From Anaerolineae bacterium (lineage in GTDB: Bacteria; Chloroflexota; Anaerolineae; Aggregatilineales; Phototrophicaceae): DNA of 64,000 nucleotides. The number at the start of each line of letters is the position of its first letter. Positions within the stretch are counted from its first letter, which is position 1. Below are positions 54,058-62,300 of this stretch, piece after piece. The notes beneath the pieces are model-generated. The model made no database searches, had not been told where the DNA came from, and saw nothing but the letters and a program-made list of their open reading frames with translations. The stretch covers positions 62,001 to 126,000 of the forward strand of contig JALHNT010000009.1 in assembly GCA_022843385.1 (NCBI GenBank), written 5' to 3'. A program made the translations under genes and the position numbers.

Positions 54058-54792
54058 ATGCCCAAACTCAACCAGATCATCGCCATCGAAAAGAGCGTGA
54101 AGAGCCAATCGCTGCGCGAATTGACCGATGCCCATCAACTGCTGCAAAAGCCGGCCATGCTCTCCGGCATCAGCCGCACCTATCGCCCCAAGGATGAAGA
54201 GGGCGAACAGCTCCCGCCTGAAGCCACCAAAGTGCAGCTCAAGGCCGAGGAGGTCATCCGCCAGACGACACAAATCCTGACGCGCCTGTTCGACATCACT
54301 GCCACCAAAGATTATGCCAATGGCGACGCCCGCGCCGATGTCAAGCTGGATGGCGTCGTCCTGCTGGAAAAAGTGCCGGTCACCTATCTGCTTTTCCTGG
54401 AGAAGCAGTTGACCGATCTGCACACCTTCATCAAGAAGCTGCCGGTGCTGGATTCGTCGGAGACCTGGACATTCGATACGTCGTCCGACGCCTGGGCGAC
54501 CGAGGCGGTGCAGACCACCCGCACCAAGAAGATTCCGCGCAACCACGTCAAGGCCGAAGCCACCGAACATCACCCGGCGCAGGTCGAGGTGTATTACGAG
54601 GATGTCATCGTCGGCTTCTGGCGCACCGTCAAGTTCTCCGGTGCCCTGCCGGCCCGCCGCGTCAACCAGTTGGTCGAACGGGTCGAGAAGTTGCAGGAAG
54701 CCGTCAAGTTTGCCCGCGAAGAAGCCAACGGCCTGGATGTGAACGACCAGAAAATCGGCGAAAAGGTGTTCGGCTATCTGTTCGGGGAATAG
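54058..54792 (+). CDS. DUF7873-type conserved protein, function unknown
   Basis: A 244-residue soluble protein starting MPKLNQIIAIEKSVKSQS, with ISRTYRPKDEEGEQLPPEATKVQLKAEEV, which is a conserved block in a family found in Actinobacteria and Chloroflexota. It is mostly helical with a long coiled-coil-like stretch near the end (VERVEKLQEAVKFAREEANGL). No catalytic motif is visible. AGGGAGG precedes the ATG at 54058 by 7 nt, and TATAGT at 54027-54032 may be the -10. The stop lies just before the tRNA-like region. Confidence 0.82.
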   Translation: MPKLNQIIAIEKSVKSQSLRELTDAHQLLQKPAMLSGISRTYRPKDEEGEQLPPEATKVQLKAEEVIRQTTQILTRLFDITATKDYANGDARADVKLDGVVLLEKVPVTYLLFLEKQLTDLHTFIKKLPVLDSSETWTFDTSSDAWATEAVQTTRTKKIPRNHVKAEATEHHPAQVEVYYEDVIVGFWRTVKFSGALPARRVNQLVERVEKLQEAVKFAREEANGLDVNDQKIGEKVFGYLFGE

Positions 54793-54831
54793 TAATTGCC
54801 AACCCCGCCGTTCTGGTCTATGATGTCCGGT

Positions 54832-55130
54832 GGAGCAACAAGCTGAAACTGAAGCTGAACTTGATGTTCGTCGCCCAACAAGTGCAGGTTCGAATCCTGC
54901 TCCCGCCACACGCGGCGGGATAACCCAACGGCAGAGGTCAAGCGATGAACCCCCAGACTGAGATTATTGCTCCAGCTTCAGCATTCGTCGCCGAACGCCA
55001 GATCGAATGTGTGCCGTCACCCATTGTCGGATGCGGGTTCAACTCCTGCTCCGCCCGCTGCATGGGCGGATAGTTCAATCGTAGAACACGGCGATCTAAG
55101 AACTGAACGGTTCACTTAAACGCCACTGGT
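54832..55130 (+). ncRNA. Two tandem tRNA-like modules in permuted (3' half before 5' half) order
   Basis: Module A: T-arm GCAGG-TTCGAAT-CCTGC (54884-54900), 3' acceptor TCCCGCC (54901-54907), linker ACACGC, 5' acceptor GGCGGGA (54914-54920), then a D-arm-like CCAACGGCAGAGG (54924-54937). Module B: T-arm GCGGG-TTCAACT-CCTGC (55033-55049), TCCGCCC (55050-55056), linker GCTGCAT, GGGCGGA (55064-55070), D-stem GTTC/GAAC (55073-55087). Each 7-bp acceptor match is perfect only with the strand next to it. In B, CGGCGA (55089-55094) also pairs with TCGCCG (54988-54993), as an anticodon stem would. Both share TTCGTCGCC ahead of the T-arm. The anticodons and the maturation route are not clear. Ordinary tRNA or tmRNA order does not fit. 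Confidence 0.55.
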
Positions 55131-55153
55131 GTGTGCAAATGGGCGGCAAACTG

Positions 55154-55184
55154 GGGCCCCATCGCCGGCTACGCGGTGGGGTCC
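55154..55184 (+). other. GC-rich hairpin between the tRNA-like region and the next gene
   Basis: Stem CCCCATCG/CGGTGGGG (8 bp, one G-U pair) with a 9-nt loop, partly flanked by GGGG/TCCCC. It has no long T-run. It may end or stabilise the noncoding transcript. Confidence 0.45.
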
Positions 55185-55269
55185 CCTCCTTATACACTAT
55201 CCCCCGCTGCCACTTTCTGTTAAAATTCTTACGATGCCGGTTAATAGCTCGACAAGAAAACCTCACGCG

Positions 55270-57444
55270 ATGACCCCATTCGAACTGCCTGACCTTGAAC
55301 AAACTGTCGGTGATCTGGTGCTGGATTTGCTCCGGGCGCGGGCGGAATACCCCGAGCTGGTGTTGAGTCCGCCCCAGGACGCGCGCGGTGAGGTCTCGGC
55401 CAATGCGGTGCGCGTCACCCAGCATTACACCTCAGCGTTGACGGCCTATGGCTTCAGCCTGGAACAGCAGGAATTGCGCGAAGCCGCCGACTGGTTCGCC
55501 TCCCCCTTCCCCAGCGACCTGCACAAGCGCATCGACCCGGTGGAGATGAACCGGCTGGAAGCCCTGCTCAGTTTGCGCCCGGCCAGCCCGTTCGTGCTGC
55601 CCCGGCTGGAACAGCTCATCCGCCAGCGCACCGCCGATAACTATTTCGACCTGCAAGCCGGCGGTCCGGCCTTCGATACCCTGTGGACGATCAAGGTGCT
55701 GGCACAGGCCAAAGCCGCTGGCGTCCTCAACGGCCTGATGGAAGAAGACAACCTGCGCGATTGGGCCACCCACATGGTCGAGGTCAACCAGCGGGACAAG
55801 GACCTGGCGCTGGCGCTGCGGCTGCGCTATGAACTGAAAAGCAAACTGCTCCCCAGCCAGCAGAAAAAATATGTCGAAAAACTAGTCACCATCGCCGAAC
55901 AAAGCGGCGGCTTCTGGGGGCTGCCCCAGGATATGCGGTCGATGGGCGAGAATATGCGGCGCGGTCAGCTCACGCCGGAGCAGATCGGCGATCACCGCGA
56001 AATCTTCCGCGAGATGATTATCAGCACCTGCTATGTCATCGAAAACATGATGCTGCTGGCGCAAAGCTACCCCACGCTGGAGACGGTGCTGCGCCGCGCC
56101 ATCGAGTTGTGGTGGGGCATCTTCTGCGGCCCGAATGCCGTCGCCATCCTGCGCGGGTTGTTCCCTAACCCTTACGATTATCTCCTGATCGTCTGCCGCA
56201 CGCTGGTCTCGGTGCGCGCGTATGTCGATCAACCCTTGATCCACTGGGGTGCCGGTTATATCCACCGCAAGCTGGCCTGGCAGCAGACCCGCCCGGTCGA
56301 GCCGCCCGACACCGAGAGCATTCGTCAGGCGCTCAAGAACTGGATTCGTATCGACCTCGACAAAGCGCCGGAGCCGCTGCGGCTGGGCATGTCGGAAAGC
56401 AACGTGGTGCGGATTTACCCCTACATCACCAACCCGATGCAGCCGGAAGACGACTCGTTCAGGCTCAACATCCCCAACGCCGACTCGCTGATCGTGAAGT
56501 ACGGGCCAGTCGAGGAGATCGACCTGGAGCGCGAGAATTATGCCGTCCTGCCCACCAGCATCCGCGACTGCTTCGTGAACATCCCCCAGCCCAGCTATGT
56601 CGATGACCAGCGGCGGCGCGCCTTCGTCATCATGGCCGACCTGCACCGCTACCGCACCCTCTCCGATGCGCTGGCGAAAGTGCCACAAATCCACGATGCC
56701 ATCGCCCAGGAATTGGGCGGCTTCCTGCTGCGGATGCATCAGGGCGAGGGGCGGGGACGGCGCTCGGCCAGCGAGGGCTTGCTCTGGCAGTTGTATCTGA
56801 TGCCGATGCAGCAGCACATCCGCCGCATCTTTCAGTACGCACTGGATAACCGCCTGCTCGATAACGACGCCAATCAAAAACAGGCACAGACCTTGCAGCG
56901 GGAACTGCTGGATCGCATCGGCAGCCTGGTGCGCTTTCAGTTGGAGCTGGAGAACTTCCCCATCGCCTGTATGCACGGTGACCTGCACTCGCGCAACATC
57001 ATGGTGCGCCGTCTGAAAGCCCGCCGCGACACCGCTGCTGCTGCCGAGGGCGAGATCGACTTCAAGCTGATCGACCTGGAGAAGTTCCGCCGCAGCGGCG
57101 ACGCCGCCCTGGATGCCGGCGAGCTGCTGGTAGACCTGGAGATCATCCGCGCCAGCCGCAACGCCGACCCGGCGCGTGACCCGGTGCTGAACCTGATGCG
57201 CGCTGTCGAAGTGGCCTACGGCGAGTTCGCCCATGACCGCGAGGACTCGACCTTTCATCTGCGCCTCTGGCTGGGGCAGGCGCGCTCGCTCATCCGCATC
57301 GGCAAAGGCCGCACCAAACAGGGCGAACTCTCACTCAAGGAAAGCCGCAAAGGCCCGGCCATCCGCACCGCCTTCGACGCGCTCGATGATGCCGAACGCG
57401 CCCTGCACTATCTCGATCAGGTGGTTCACGCCCTCAAGCCGTGA
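55270..57444 (+). CDS. Large protein with C-terminal aminoglycoside/choline-kinase-like fold
   Basis: A 724-residue protein. The first 450 residues are helical with no known motif. The C-terminal part holds a kinase-like core: FPIACMHGDLHSRNIMV (catalytic H-x-D-x5-N type) and FKLIDLEKFRRSGD (metal-binding Asp), as in APH/choline kinases. The N-lobe is not obvious. The start is uncertain: the ATG at 55270 starts the conserved-looking part (MTPFELPDLEQTVGDLVLDLL), while an ATG at 55234 would add 12 residues, and neither has a clear Shine-Dalgarno. It lies directly after the tRNA-like region on the same strand. The substrate is unknown. Confidence 0.7.
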   Translation: MTPFELPDLEQTVGDLVLDLLRARAEYPELVLSPPQDARGEVSANAVRVTQHYTSALTAYGFSLEQQELREAADWFASPFPSDLHKRIDPVEMNRLEALLSLRPASPFVLPRLEQLIRQRTADNYFDLQAGGPAFDTLWTIKVLAQAKAAGVLNGLMEEDNLRDWATHMVEVNQRDKDLALALRLRYELKSKLLPSQQKKYVEKLVTIAEQSGGFWGLPQDMRSMGENMRRGQLTPEQIGDHREIFREMIISTCYVIENMMLLAQSYPTLETVLRRAIELWWGIFCGPNAVAILRGLFPNPYDYLLIVCRTLVSVRAYVDQPLIHWGAGYIHRKLAWQQTRPVEPPDTESIRQALKNWIRIDLDKAPEPLRLGMSESNVVRIYPYITNPMQPEDDSFRLNIPNADSLIVKYGPVEEIDLERENYAVLPTSIRDCFVNIPQPSYVDDQRRRAFVIMADLHRYRTLSDALAKVPQIHDAIAQELGGFLLRMHQGEGRGRRSASEGLLWQLYLMPMQQHIRRIFQYALDNRLLDNDANQKQAQTLQRELLDRIGSLVRFQLELENFPIACMHGDLHSRNIMVRRLKARRDTAAAAEGEIDFKLIDLEKFRRSGDAALDAGELLVDLEIIRASRNADPARDPVLNLMRAVEVAYGEFAHDREDSTFHLRLWLGQARSLIRIGKGRTKQGELSLKESRKGPAIRTAFDALDDAERALHYLDQVVHALKP

Positions 57445-57506
57445 TAACAAAGCTGAGGGCAATTCATGTTCGCCTGAGACATAGTCCCTCCAGCTATATC
57501 CAGTTT

Positions 57507-57728
57507 CTATGGAGGTGTCATGGTTTGAGCAGTTTGAGTTCCATCTATCTGCTCTTGGACTGTCGCATTTGATTCTGCGATTGCGCTTGCTGTCATCCAG
57601 AGAGGGACTTCAGGGTTAGTGAATAGATCGGATGTTTGAAAGAGGATAAGCAAAAGCCACAGAAGAAAAACGATAATCACAACTCCAGCAAATATTGCAA
57701 AGTGCTCACGTTGTGGAACCTGTCTCAT
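57507..57728 (-). CDS. Small single-pass membrane protein
   Basis: A 73-residue protein: a short basic start (MRQVPQREHF), one strong membrane helix (FAIFAGVVIIVFLLWLLLILF) and a Ser/Thr-rich tail. The ATG at 57726-57728 has GGAGG 8 nt upstream, which is the main reason to believe the gene. Function is unknown. Base composition is lower in GC than in the neighbours. Confidence 0.6.
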   Translation of the reverse strand: MRQVPQREHFAIFAGVVIIVFLLWLLLILFQTSDLFTNPEVPLWMTASAIAESNATVQEQIDGTQTAQTMTPP

Positions 57729-57829
57729 TCGGTTACCCTCCAAACTTCTGACTTCAGCCTTTTGCGGAAGTTATAGTTTAGATTCTATCCCCCAACCCGC
57801 TGACACCACGCTGACCCACGACGGGACGA

Positions 57830-58429
57830 ATGCCTATACCTGAGGTCGCGCCAACCGGATACAATCATTCATATGGTTTTCCACGCCTTACGGAGATAGC
57901 GGGGATTAACATGCTAAAGCTGATTGGTGTCATCGATGCACATGACAGTGAATTGAAACTGAATGGGTATAATTTATGGGTCAGTTGGTATATTCGCAAC
58001 CCGGGGGGCATCATTAATTGGCGAGCGAGAAACCTTGTAGACAATCTTATTGAAGTTGGGATCAGCGATAACACACATGCCATATGTGAATTGTACCTCT
58101 TGCTGGTGAATAAACGCTGGTTCTCAAAAGTGGATAAGCTCGATGATTTCAGTTCAACAGTAGTTGTTGAGCAGGGGATGCCTGTTTGTGAATGGACCTG
58201 GGACAAACCTTCTCCCTGGGTTGTCAATGAAACGCTGGAGTTCAAAGTTCAGCTTGCATCGAACGTCTTAGAAATAAGACTTTCCGATGATGCTGATGTC
58301 ACCAAAATCTTTGAAACTGGCCGGGTTCAGTTCGGTGTAGACAAGGATGACTTTCTGAGCCGAATACGACTAATTGATCTTGAGCCATCTGAGGTGTCTA
58401 CAATACTCACGACATTTCTACACAGCTAG
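57830..58429 (+). CDS. Unknown soluble protein, low GC
   Basis: A 199-residue protein I do not recognise. It has no signal peptide or membrane segment and is rich in Trp and Asp, with an alternating strand pattern. Its base composition is clearly more AT-rich than the surrounding genes, with frequent AT-ending codons, suggesting later arrival. The ATG at 57830 and an internal ATG at 57911 (MLKLIGVID) are both possible; no ribosome-binding site decides. It lies next to another small, low-GC gene, before a repeat-rich spacer. Confidence 0.6.
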   Translation: MPIPEVAPTGYNHSYGFPRLTEIAGINMLKLIGVIDAHDSELKLNGYNLWVSWYIRNPGGIINWRARNLVDNLIEVGISDNTHAICELYLLLVNKRWFSKVDKLDDFSSTVVVEQGMPVCEWTWDKPSPWVVNETLEFKVQLASNVLEIRLSDDADVTKIFETGRVQFGVDKDDFLSRIRLIDLEPSEVSTILTTFLHS

Positions 58430-58585
58430 ACTTGCTCTCTTAGCCTCAGTCCTGCAACTGGCCTGAGCCATAGATCAGTCTAATCAACCTCGAAATGCTG
58501 GCGATGGGCGGGGCGAGCCACCAATACAACGGCGTAGGCCGCCGGGTGCAGCCGACCCTCGGCGTGACAATTGCGCGATTCGCGC

Positions 58586-58634
58586 TCCCTCAACCCCGAT
58601 TTTTCTCAACCCTTCTCTAACCCTGCGCCGACAC
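58586..58634. repeat. Dispersed 49-bp repeat, copy 2
   Basis: About 80% identical to 6233-6281 in the same orientation. Confidence 0.6.
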
Positions 58635-58917
58635 CCTTAACCCACGCCCTCTCCTAAAATGGTTAACGCCGACTCGCGTTATCTCGTACCAAAAAGTTTA
58701 CCAAAAGTTCACCCGTAACGGCGGAATCGGCTGTAGTCTAATGACAGGAAGTCGATAGTCGGTAGTCAGCAGTCGTCAGTCAATAGAGGAAAAGCTCGTG
58801 CCTCGTCACTCATTACTCGTCACTCGTCACTCGTTACTCATTCCTGACCGAAAGGTAAAACTGTAAAAAGGATGCTTTTGCAGTTGCAGAATTTTGTGCA
58901 GACTCGCTCTGCTTGCA

Positions 58918-59114
58918 CTCTGTGGTCAGTTCTTCTTTTTTCCCGGTGGCGGATCGCTCCCGTCATTGCACCACCGCAAATCCGATCCGCCGGCGGCAAA
59001 GGAGTCGAGGAGTTGAAAGTGCTGAGTGCTATGTTGAACGTGAAAGACCTCTGATTTCTCTCTGTGTTCTCTGCGTCTCTGTGGTCGGTTCTTCTTCGTC
59101 TTTTCCTGGCGGCG
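58918..59114. repeat. Imperfect direct repeats CTCTGTGGTC(A/G)GTTCTTCTT
   Basis: Two copies at 58918-58952 and 59077-59114. They share CTCTGTGGTC, GTTCTTCTT and a TGGCGGCG- or TGGCGGA-like end, with small insertions between. Confidence 0.55.
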
Positions 59115-59181
59115 AAATCTGCCGACTAAGGAATGTGGTTAATGAATAAATGACCTGTCAGTGGTCGGCTTCAGGCGGCGC

Positions 59182-59210
59182 TGGCATCCACCAGAGCAAT
59201 CGGCTATAGT
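59182..59210 (+). promoter_or_regulatory. Promoter candidate for the M23 peptidase gene
   Basis: TGGCAT (59182-59187), a 17-bp spacer and TATAGT (59205-59210). Predicted start near 59217, about 31 nt before the ATG. Confidence 0.35.
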
Positions 59211-59247
59211 GGGACGCCGTAGCTTCGCCAGCGAGAGATGATGTCCT

Positions 59248-60804
59248 ATGCGCCCTGGTTCGCGCCTGCTTTTGACTCTGACCGCCTGCCTCCTGATCGG
59301 CATCGTTGTCCCCCTCACCAGCCACGCCCAGAACGAGTGCGGCGTGGTGGATCGCATCGACTTCCCGGTGGATCGGATGGTGTTCGAGTTGGTACAGGAT
59401 TATGCTGTGCCGTCGCCCCGTCATCAGGGGCGCTATCACACCGGTGAGGATTACGCCGCCGCGCGGGTCATGAGCCTGGGGACGCCGGTGCGCACCATCG
59501 CCGCCGGACGGGTGACCTTCTCCGCCCCGACCGGCTGGGGACGCGATGGCGGAGTGGTCATCATTGAACATGCCTTCCCCGATGGCAGCCTGGCCTACAG
59601 CATGTACGGTCATCTTCAGGCCACCGAGCGCTATCCCTTCCCGGAGCGTTACACCTGCATCCCCTTCGGCGCGGTCATCGGCGCGATTGGCGATGTCCGC
59701 CCGGCTCCGCACCTGCATCTGGAGATCCGCAGCGCTGGCCCCGACCTGCCCGGCCCCGGCTATGCCCGTGAAGTCTCTGGCGATACCGTCTTCCTCGCCC
59801 CCAGCCCCTTCATCCGCAACTGGCAGGCCTGGCTCGACCCGGCGCACCGCTGGCATGTGCTGCTGCCGGAGGCCGACCGGCTCATCAGCCCACCGGTTGA
59901 ATTCAGCGATCACAGCCTGCTCTTCGCTACCCGAGATCGTGTGCGTTATGCCACATCCGATGGCCGGGTGCTGTGGCGCATCGTGCCGGAGACTCCGCTG
60001 GCCGCCCTGAGCTGGTGGAATGACCAGCCCTTGCTGACCGATCAGGACGGCGGGATGCAGCTCGTCAACCTGGATGGCACGCTGGGCGAACGCTGGCAGA
60101 CCGGCATCCCCGTCCGCGCTCCGGCGCTGCGGCTGGGCGACCGACTGCTCTTCTCGACACCCCAGGATCGGCTGGTGGCCTTCGCGGCGGATCGGCGTGA
60201 GCTGGCCTGGGAGATCGACGGCATCCCGCCAGTCACGGCTTTCCAGGCAGCCGGCGACATCGTCGGCATCCTCAGCGAGGGCGATGTACTCTCGGTCATC
60301 ACGGGCGAGGGTCAACTGCTCAGTCAGGAAGTGCGCCCGACCCACCTCGCGGCTTCGCCTCAGGGCCGGCTGCTGCGCTGGGATGCCGAGGGTCTGTTGG
60401 AGTGGGATAATGGCTGGCTGCCCGCCACCCTGCCTGATCTGCCCCATGCGCCAGAGAGCGCTCTGACCGCCAACAGTGGCAGCCTGTACCAGTATTCCGG
60501 CGAGACCCGCCTCATCACCGGCTTCGACGCCGCCGGACAGATGCGCTGGCAGACGCCGCTCACCCTGACCGGCCAGCCGACCCTGACGCTCATCAACAAC
60601 CTGCTGCTGCTCATCAGCGACGACGGTTTCATCACCACCCTGCAAGCCGACACTGGCGCGACCTGCTACCAGATGCGCCTCTATGGCGACGGACGCGGGA
60701 CGCCCTGGCACAGCCTCGGCAGCGACGGTTTGCTGCGCGTTGGGCTGGCTAATCAAATCATCGGCCTGGACTGGACGACGCTCGTCGGAGGCTGCACCCC
60801 GTGA
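59248..60804 (+). CDS. Secreted M23 endopeptidase fused to a PQQ-like beta-propeller
   Basis: A 518-residue exported protein. The signal peptide is LLLTLTACLLIGIVVPLTSHAQ (about 7-28). Residues about 55-180 are an M23 (LytM-type) peptidase with H-T-G-E-D (HTGEDYAA) as the first zinc motif and H-L-H-L-E as the second. Residues about 215-510 are repeats of the PQQ-binding type ('LWRIVPETPLAALSWWNDQPLLTDQDGGMQLVNLDG'), a beta-propeller. It probably cuts peptidoglycan cross-links while the propeller binds a partner or glycan. The stop overlaps the next start as GTGA. Confidence 0.9.
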   Translation: MRPGSRLLLTLTACLLIGIVVPLTSHAQNECGVVDRIDFPVDRMVFELVQDYAVPSPRHQGRYHTGEDYAAARVMSLGTPVRTIAAGRVTFSAPTGWGRDGGVVIIEHAFPDGSLAYSMYGHLQATERYPFPERYTCIPFGAVIGAIGDVRPAPHLHLEIRSAGPDLPGPGYAREVSGDTVFLAPSPFIRNWQAWLDPAHRWHVLLPEADRLISPPVEFSDHSLLFATRDRVRYATSDGRVLWRIVPETPLAALSWWNDQPLLTDQDGGMQLVNLDGTLGERWQTGIPVRAPALRLGDRLLFSTPQDRLVAFAADRRELAWEIDGIPPVTAFQAAGDIVGILSEGDVLSVITGEGQLLSQEVRPTHLAASPQGRLLRWDAEGLLEWDNGWLPATLPDLPHAPESALTANSGSLYQYSGETRLITGFDAAGQMRWQTPLTLTGQPTLTLINNLLLLISDDGFITTLQADTGATCYQMRLYGDGRGTPWHSLGSDGLLRVGLANQIIGLDWTTLVGGCTP

Positions 60805-62282
60805 TCGATCAACAGCGCGCTCCGTTTCTCGATGGGCTGAAGGCCGCGCGCCGCGCCCCCATCAACTCGTTTCACATGCCCGGTCACAAGTTCAAGCCGG
60901 CGCTCAACCCGGCGCTGGTCGAGCTGCTGGGTGAGGCCGTCTTCGAAGCCGACCTGAACGAGATTCACCCGCTGGTCGATTATCTTCATGCCCCGCGCAG
61001 CACCCTGCTCGAAGCCCAGCAGTTGGCCGCGGCTGCCGTTGGCGCGGATCGCAGCTACTTCCTGGTCAACGGCTCCACCGTCGGCAATCAGGCCATGCTG
61101 CTCACCGTCGCCCACGAGGGGCAGGAAGTGGTCGTGCCACGCGCCGCCCATCGCTCGGTCTACGCCGGGTTGATCCTGTCGGGCGCGGTGCCGGTCTACG
61201 TCCCGCCGCTGTATCATCCCCTGGTCGAATTCCCGCTGGCAGTGCCGCTGGAAGACGCCCGCGCCGTCCTCGAACGCCATCCGGACGCCGTCGCCCTGCA
61301 AATCACCAGCCCCAACTACTACGGCTATCTCTCCGATGTCGGCGGGCTGGCGGCGCTGGCGCACCAACGCGGGCTGCCGCTTCTGGTCGATGAAGCGCAC
61401 GGGGCGCATCTGCCCTATCACCCCGACCTGCCCGCCGATGCCGTCTCACGCGGTGCCGATCTGGTGGTGCAGAGTTCGCACAAGACCATCGGTGCCTTAA
61501 CCCAGGCGGCGCTGCTGCACCACACCGGCCAGCGGGTGGATGTCGCCCGGCTGGAGCGCATCCTGTCGCTGCTGCAATCATCCTCGCCCAGCGCCCTGCT
61601 GACCGCCTCGCTCGACGCCGCCCGGCAGCAGATGGCGACGGCCGGCAAGTCGCTGCTGGACAATACGCTGCGGCTGGCCCATTGGGCGCGGGAGCAGATT
61701 CGCGCTATCCCCGGCCTGTGGTGTTATGGCGCGGAGATCGTCGGCGAGTGTGGCATCTTCGCCCATGACCCGACCAAGCTGGTCATCCGCGTCAGCGAGA
61801 CTGGCTGGAACGGGCATCAGTTCGTGCGCCGGTTGGCCGCCGCCCATCAGGTCTATGTCGAATTTGAAGACCCCAAACACATCATCTGTTCCGTCACCAT
61901 CGCCGATGACGAGGCCGGGGTGAGCTATCTGCTGGACTCGCTGGGGGCGGTGGCGGCTCATGCTCACAACCAGCCCGCCTCGACGCCCACTGCCGCCCTG
62001 ATGACTCCGCCGCCCCTGCCGGAGATGATCCTGACGCCGCGCCAGGCCAATGTCGCCCCCTCCCGTCCCTTGCCGCTGGAACAGGCCGCCGGTCACATCG
62101 CCGCCGAGCAGATCATGCCCTATCCCCCCGGCATCCCGCTGGTGCTGCCCGGCGAACGCCTGACGCGCGATCTGCTCGCTTATCTGCGCTACGTCAAAGC
62201 CCAGGGTATCAAGATCGTCGGCCCCCACGACCCCACCCTCGCCACCGTGCGGGTGATTGTGTCCACGCAATATTCGGGCTGA
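60801..62282 (+). CDS. Orn/Lys/Arg decarboxylase family protein
   Basis: A 493-residue PLP enzyme of fold type I. Motifs: NSFHMPGHKFK near 23-33, FLVNGSTVGNQAM, LPLLVDEAHGAHL (cofactor Asp and His) and VVQSSHKTIGALTQA with the PLP Lys in S-S-H-K-T. This is the Orn/Lys/Arg decarboxylase class, as used for agmatine or cadaverine synthesis; it has the shorter SpeA/Bacillus-type length, with a C-terminal domain. The start is GTG at 60801-60803, overlapping the M23 stop as GTGA. Coupling a polyamine enzyme to a wall peptidase has no obvious reason. Confidence 0.9.
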   Translation: MIDQQRAPFLDGLKAARRAPINSFHMPGHKFKPALNPALVELLGEAVFEADLNEIHPLVDYLHAPRSTLLEAQQLAAAAVGADRSYFLVNGSTVGNQAMLLTVAHEGQEVVVPRAAHRSVYAGLILSGAVPVYVPPLYHPLVEFPLAVPLEDARAVLERHPDAVALQITSPNYYGYLSDVGGLAALAHQRGLPLLVDEAHGAHLPYHPDLPADAVSRGADLVVQSSHKTIGALTQAALLHHTGQRVDVARLERILSLLQSSSPSALLTASLDAARQQMATAGKSLLDNTLRLAHWAREQIRAIPGLWCYGAEIVGECGIFAHDPTKLVIRVSETGWNGHQFVRRLAAAHQVYVEFEDPKHIICSVTIADDEAGVSYLLDSLGAVAAHAHNQPASTPTAALMTPPPLPEMILTPRQANVAPSRPLPLEQAAGHIAAEQIMPYPPGIPLVLPGERLTRDLLAYLRYVKAQGIKIVGPHDPTLATVRVIVSTQYSG

Positions 62283-62285
62283 TGT

Positions 62286-62291
62286 TATAAT
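62286..62291 (+). promoter_or_regulatory. Perfect -10 (TATAAT) just before the TIR-NACHT start
   Basis: TATAAT 9 nt before the ATG at 62301. If it is used, the message would start at or a few bases before the ATG and be nearly leaderless. No -35 is seen. Confidence 0.35.
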
Positions 62292-62300
62292 GATCGGGTA

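Larger units (their letters stand above)
58430..59204. other. Repeat-rich noncoding spacer of about 0.8 kb
   Basis: No gene is supported. It holds the second copy of the 49-bp dispersed repeat (58586-58634), short tandem repeats of GTCAGTC/TAGTC type (58751-58784) and of (T)CACTCGT type (58801-58848), and a pair of imperfect 35-bp direct repeats starting CTCTGTGGTC (58918-58952 and 59077-59114). Short open frames inside have no ribosome-binding sites. Confidence 0.6.

Noticed and set aside
54043..54909. Long minus-strand open frame starting MAGAGFEPA
   Set aside because: It is antisense to the DUF7873 gene, and the N-terminus is the reverse translation of a tRNA T-arm, a familiar artefact.
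54832..55130. Ordinary tandem tRNA genes or a permuted tmRNA
   Set aside because: Acceptor strands pair with the adjacent, not the enclosing, partner (GGCGGGA with TCCGCCC gives only 5 of 7 pairs), and no tmRNA tag with an Ala-Ala end or typical GGGG-type acceptor is seen. A covariance search could reverse this.
55882..57258. 458-codon minus-strand open frame
   Set aside because: It lies wholly antisense to the kinase-fold gene; composition is of the antisense type common in GC-rich DNA, and it has no family motif or ribosome-binding site.
58751..58848. CRISPR array
   Set aside because: The repeat units are only 5-9 bp and without spacers; no cas gene is in the window.
58872..59149. Short open frames in the repeat-rich spacer
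   Set aside because: They follow the direct repeats and have no start signals or protein motifs.
59158..60756. 532-codon minus-strand open frame
   Set aside because: Antisense to the M23/PQQ gene; no motif, no start signal.
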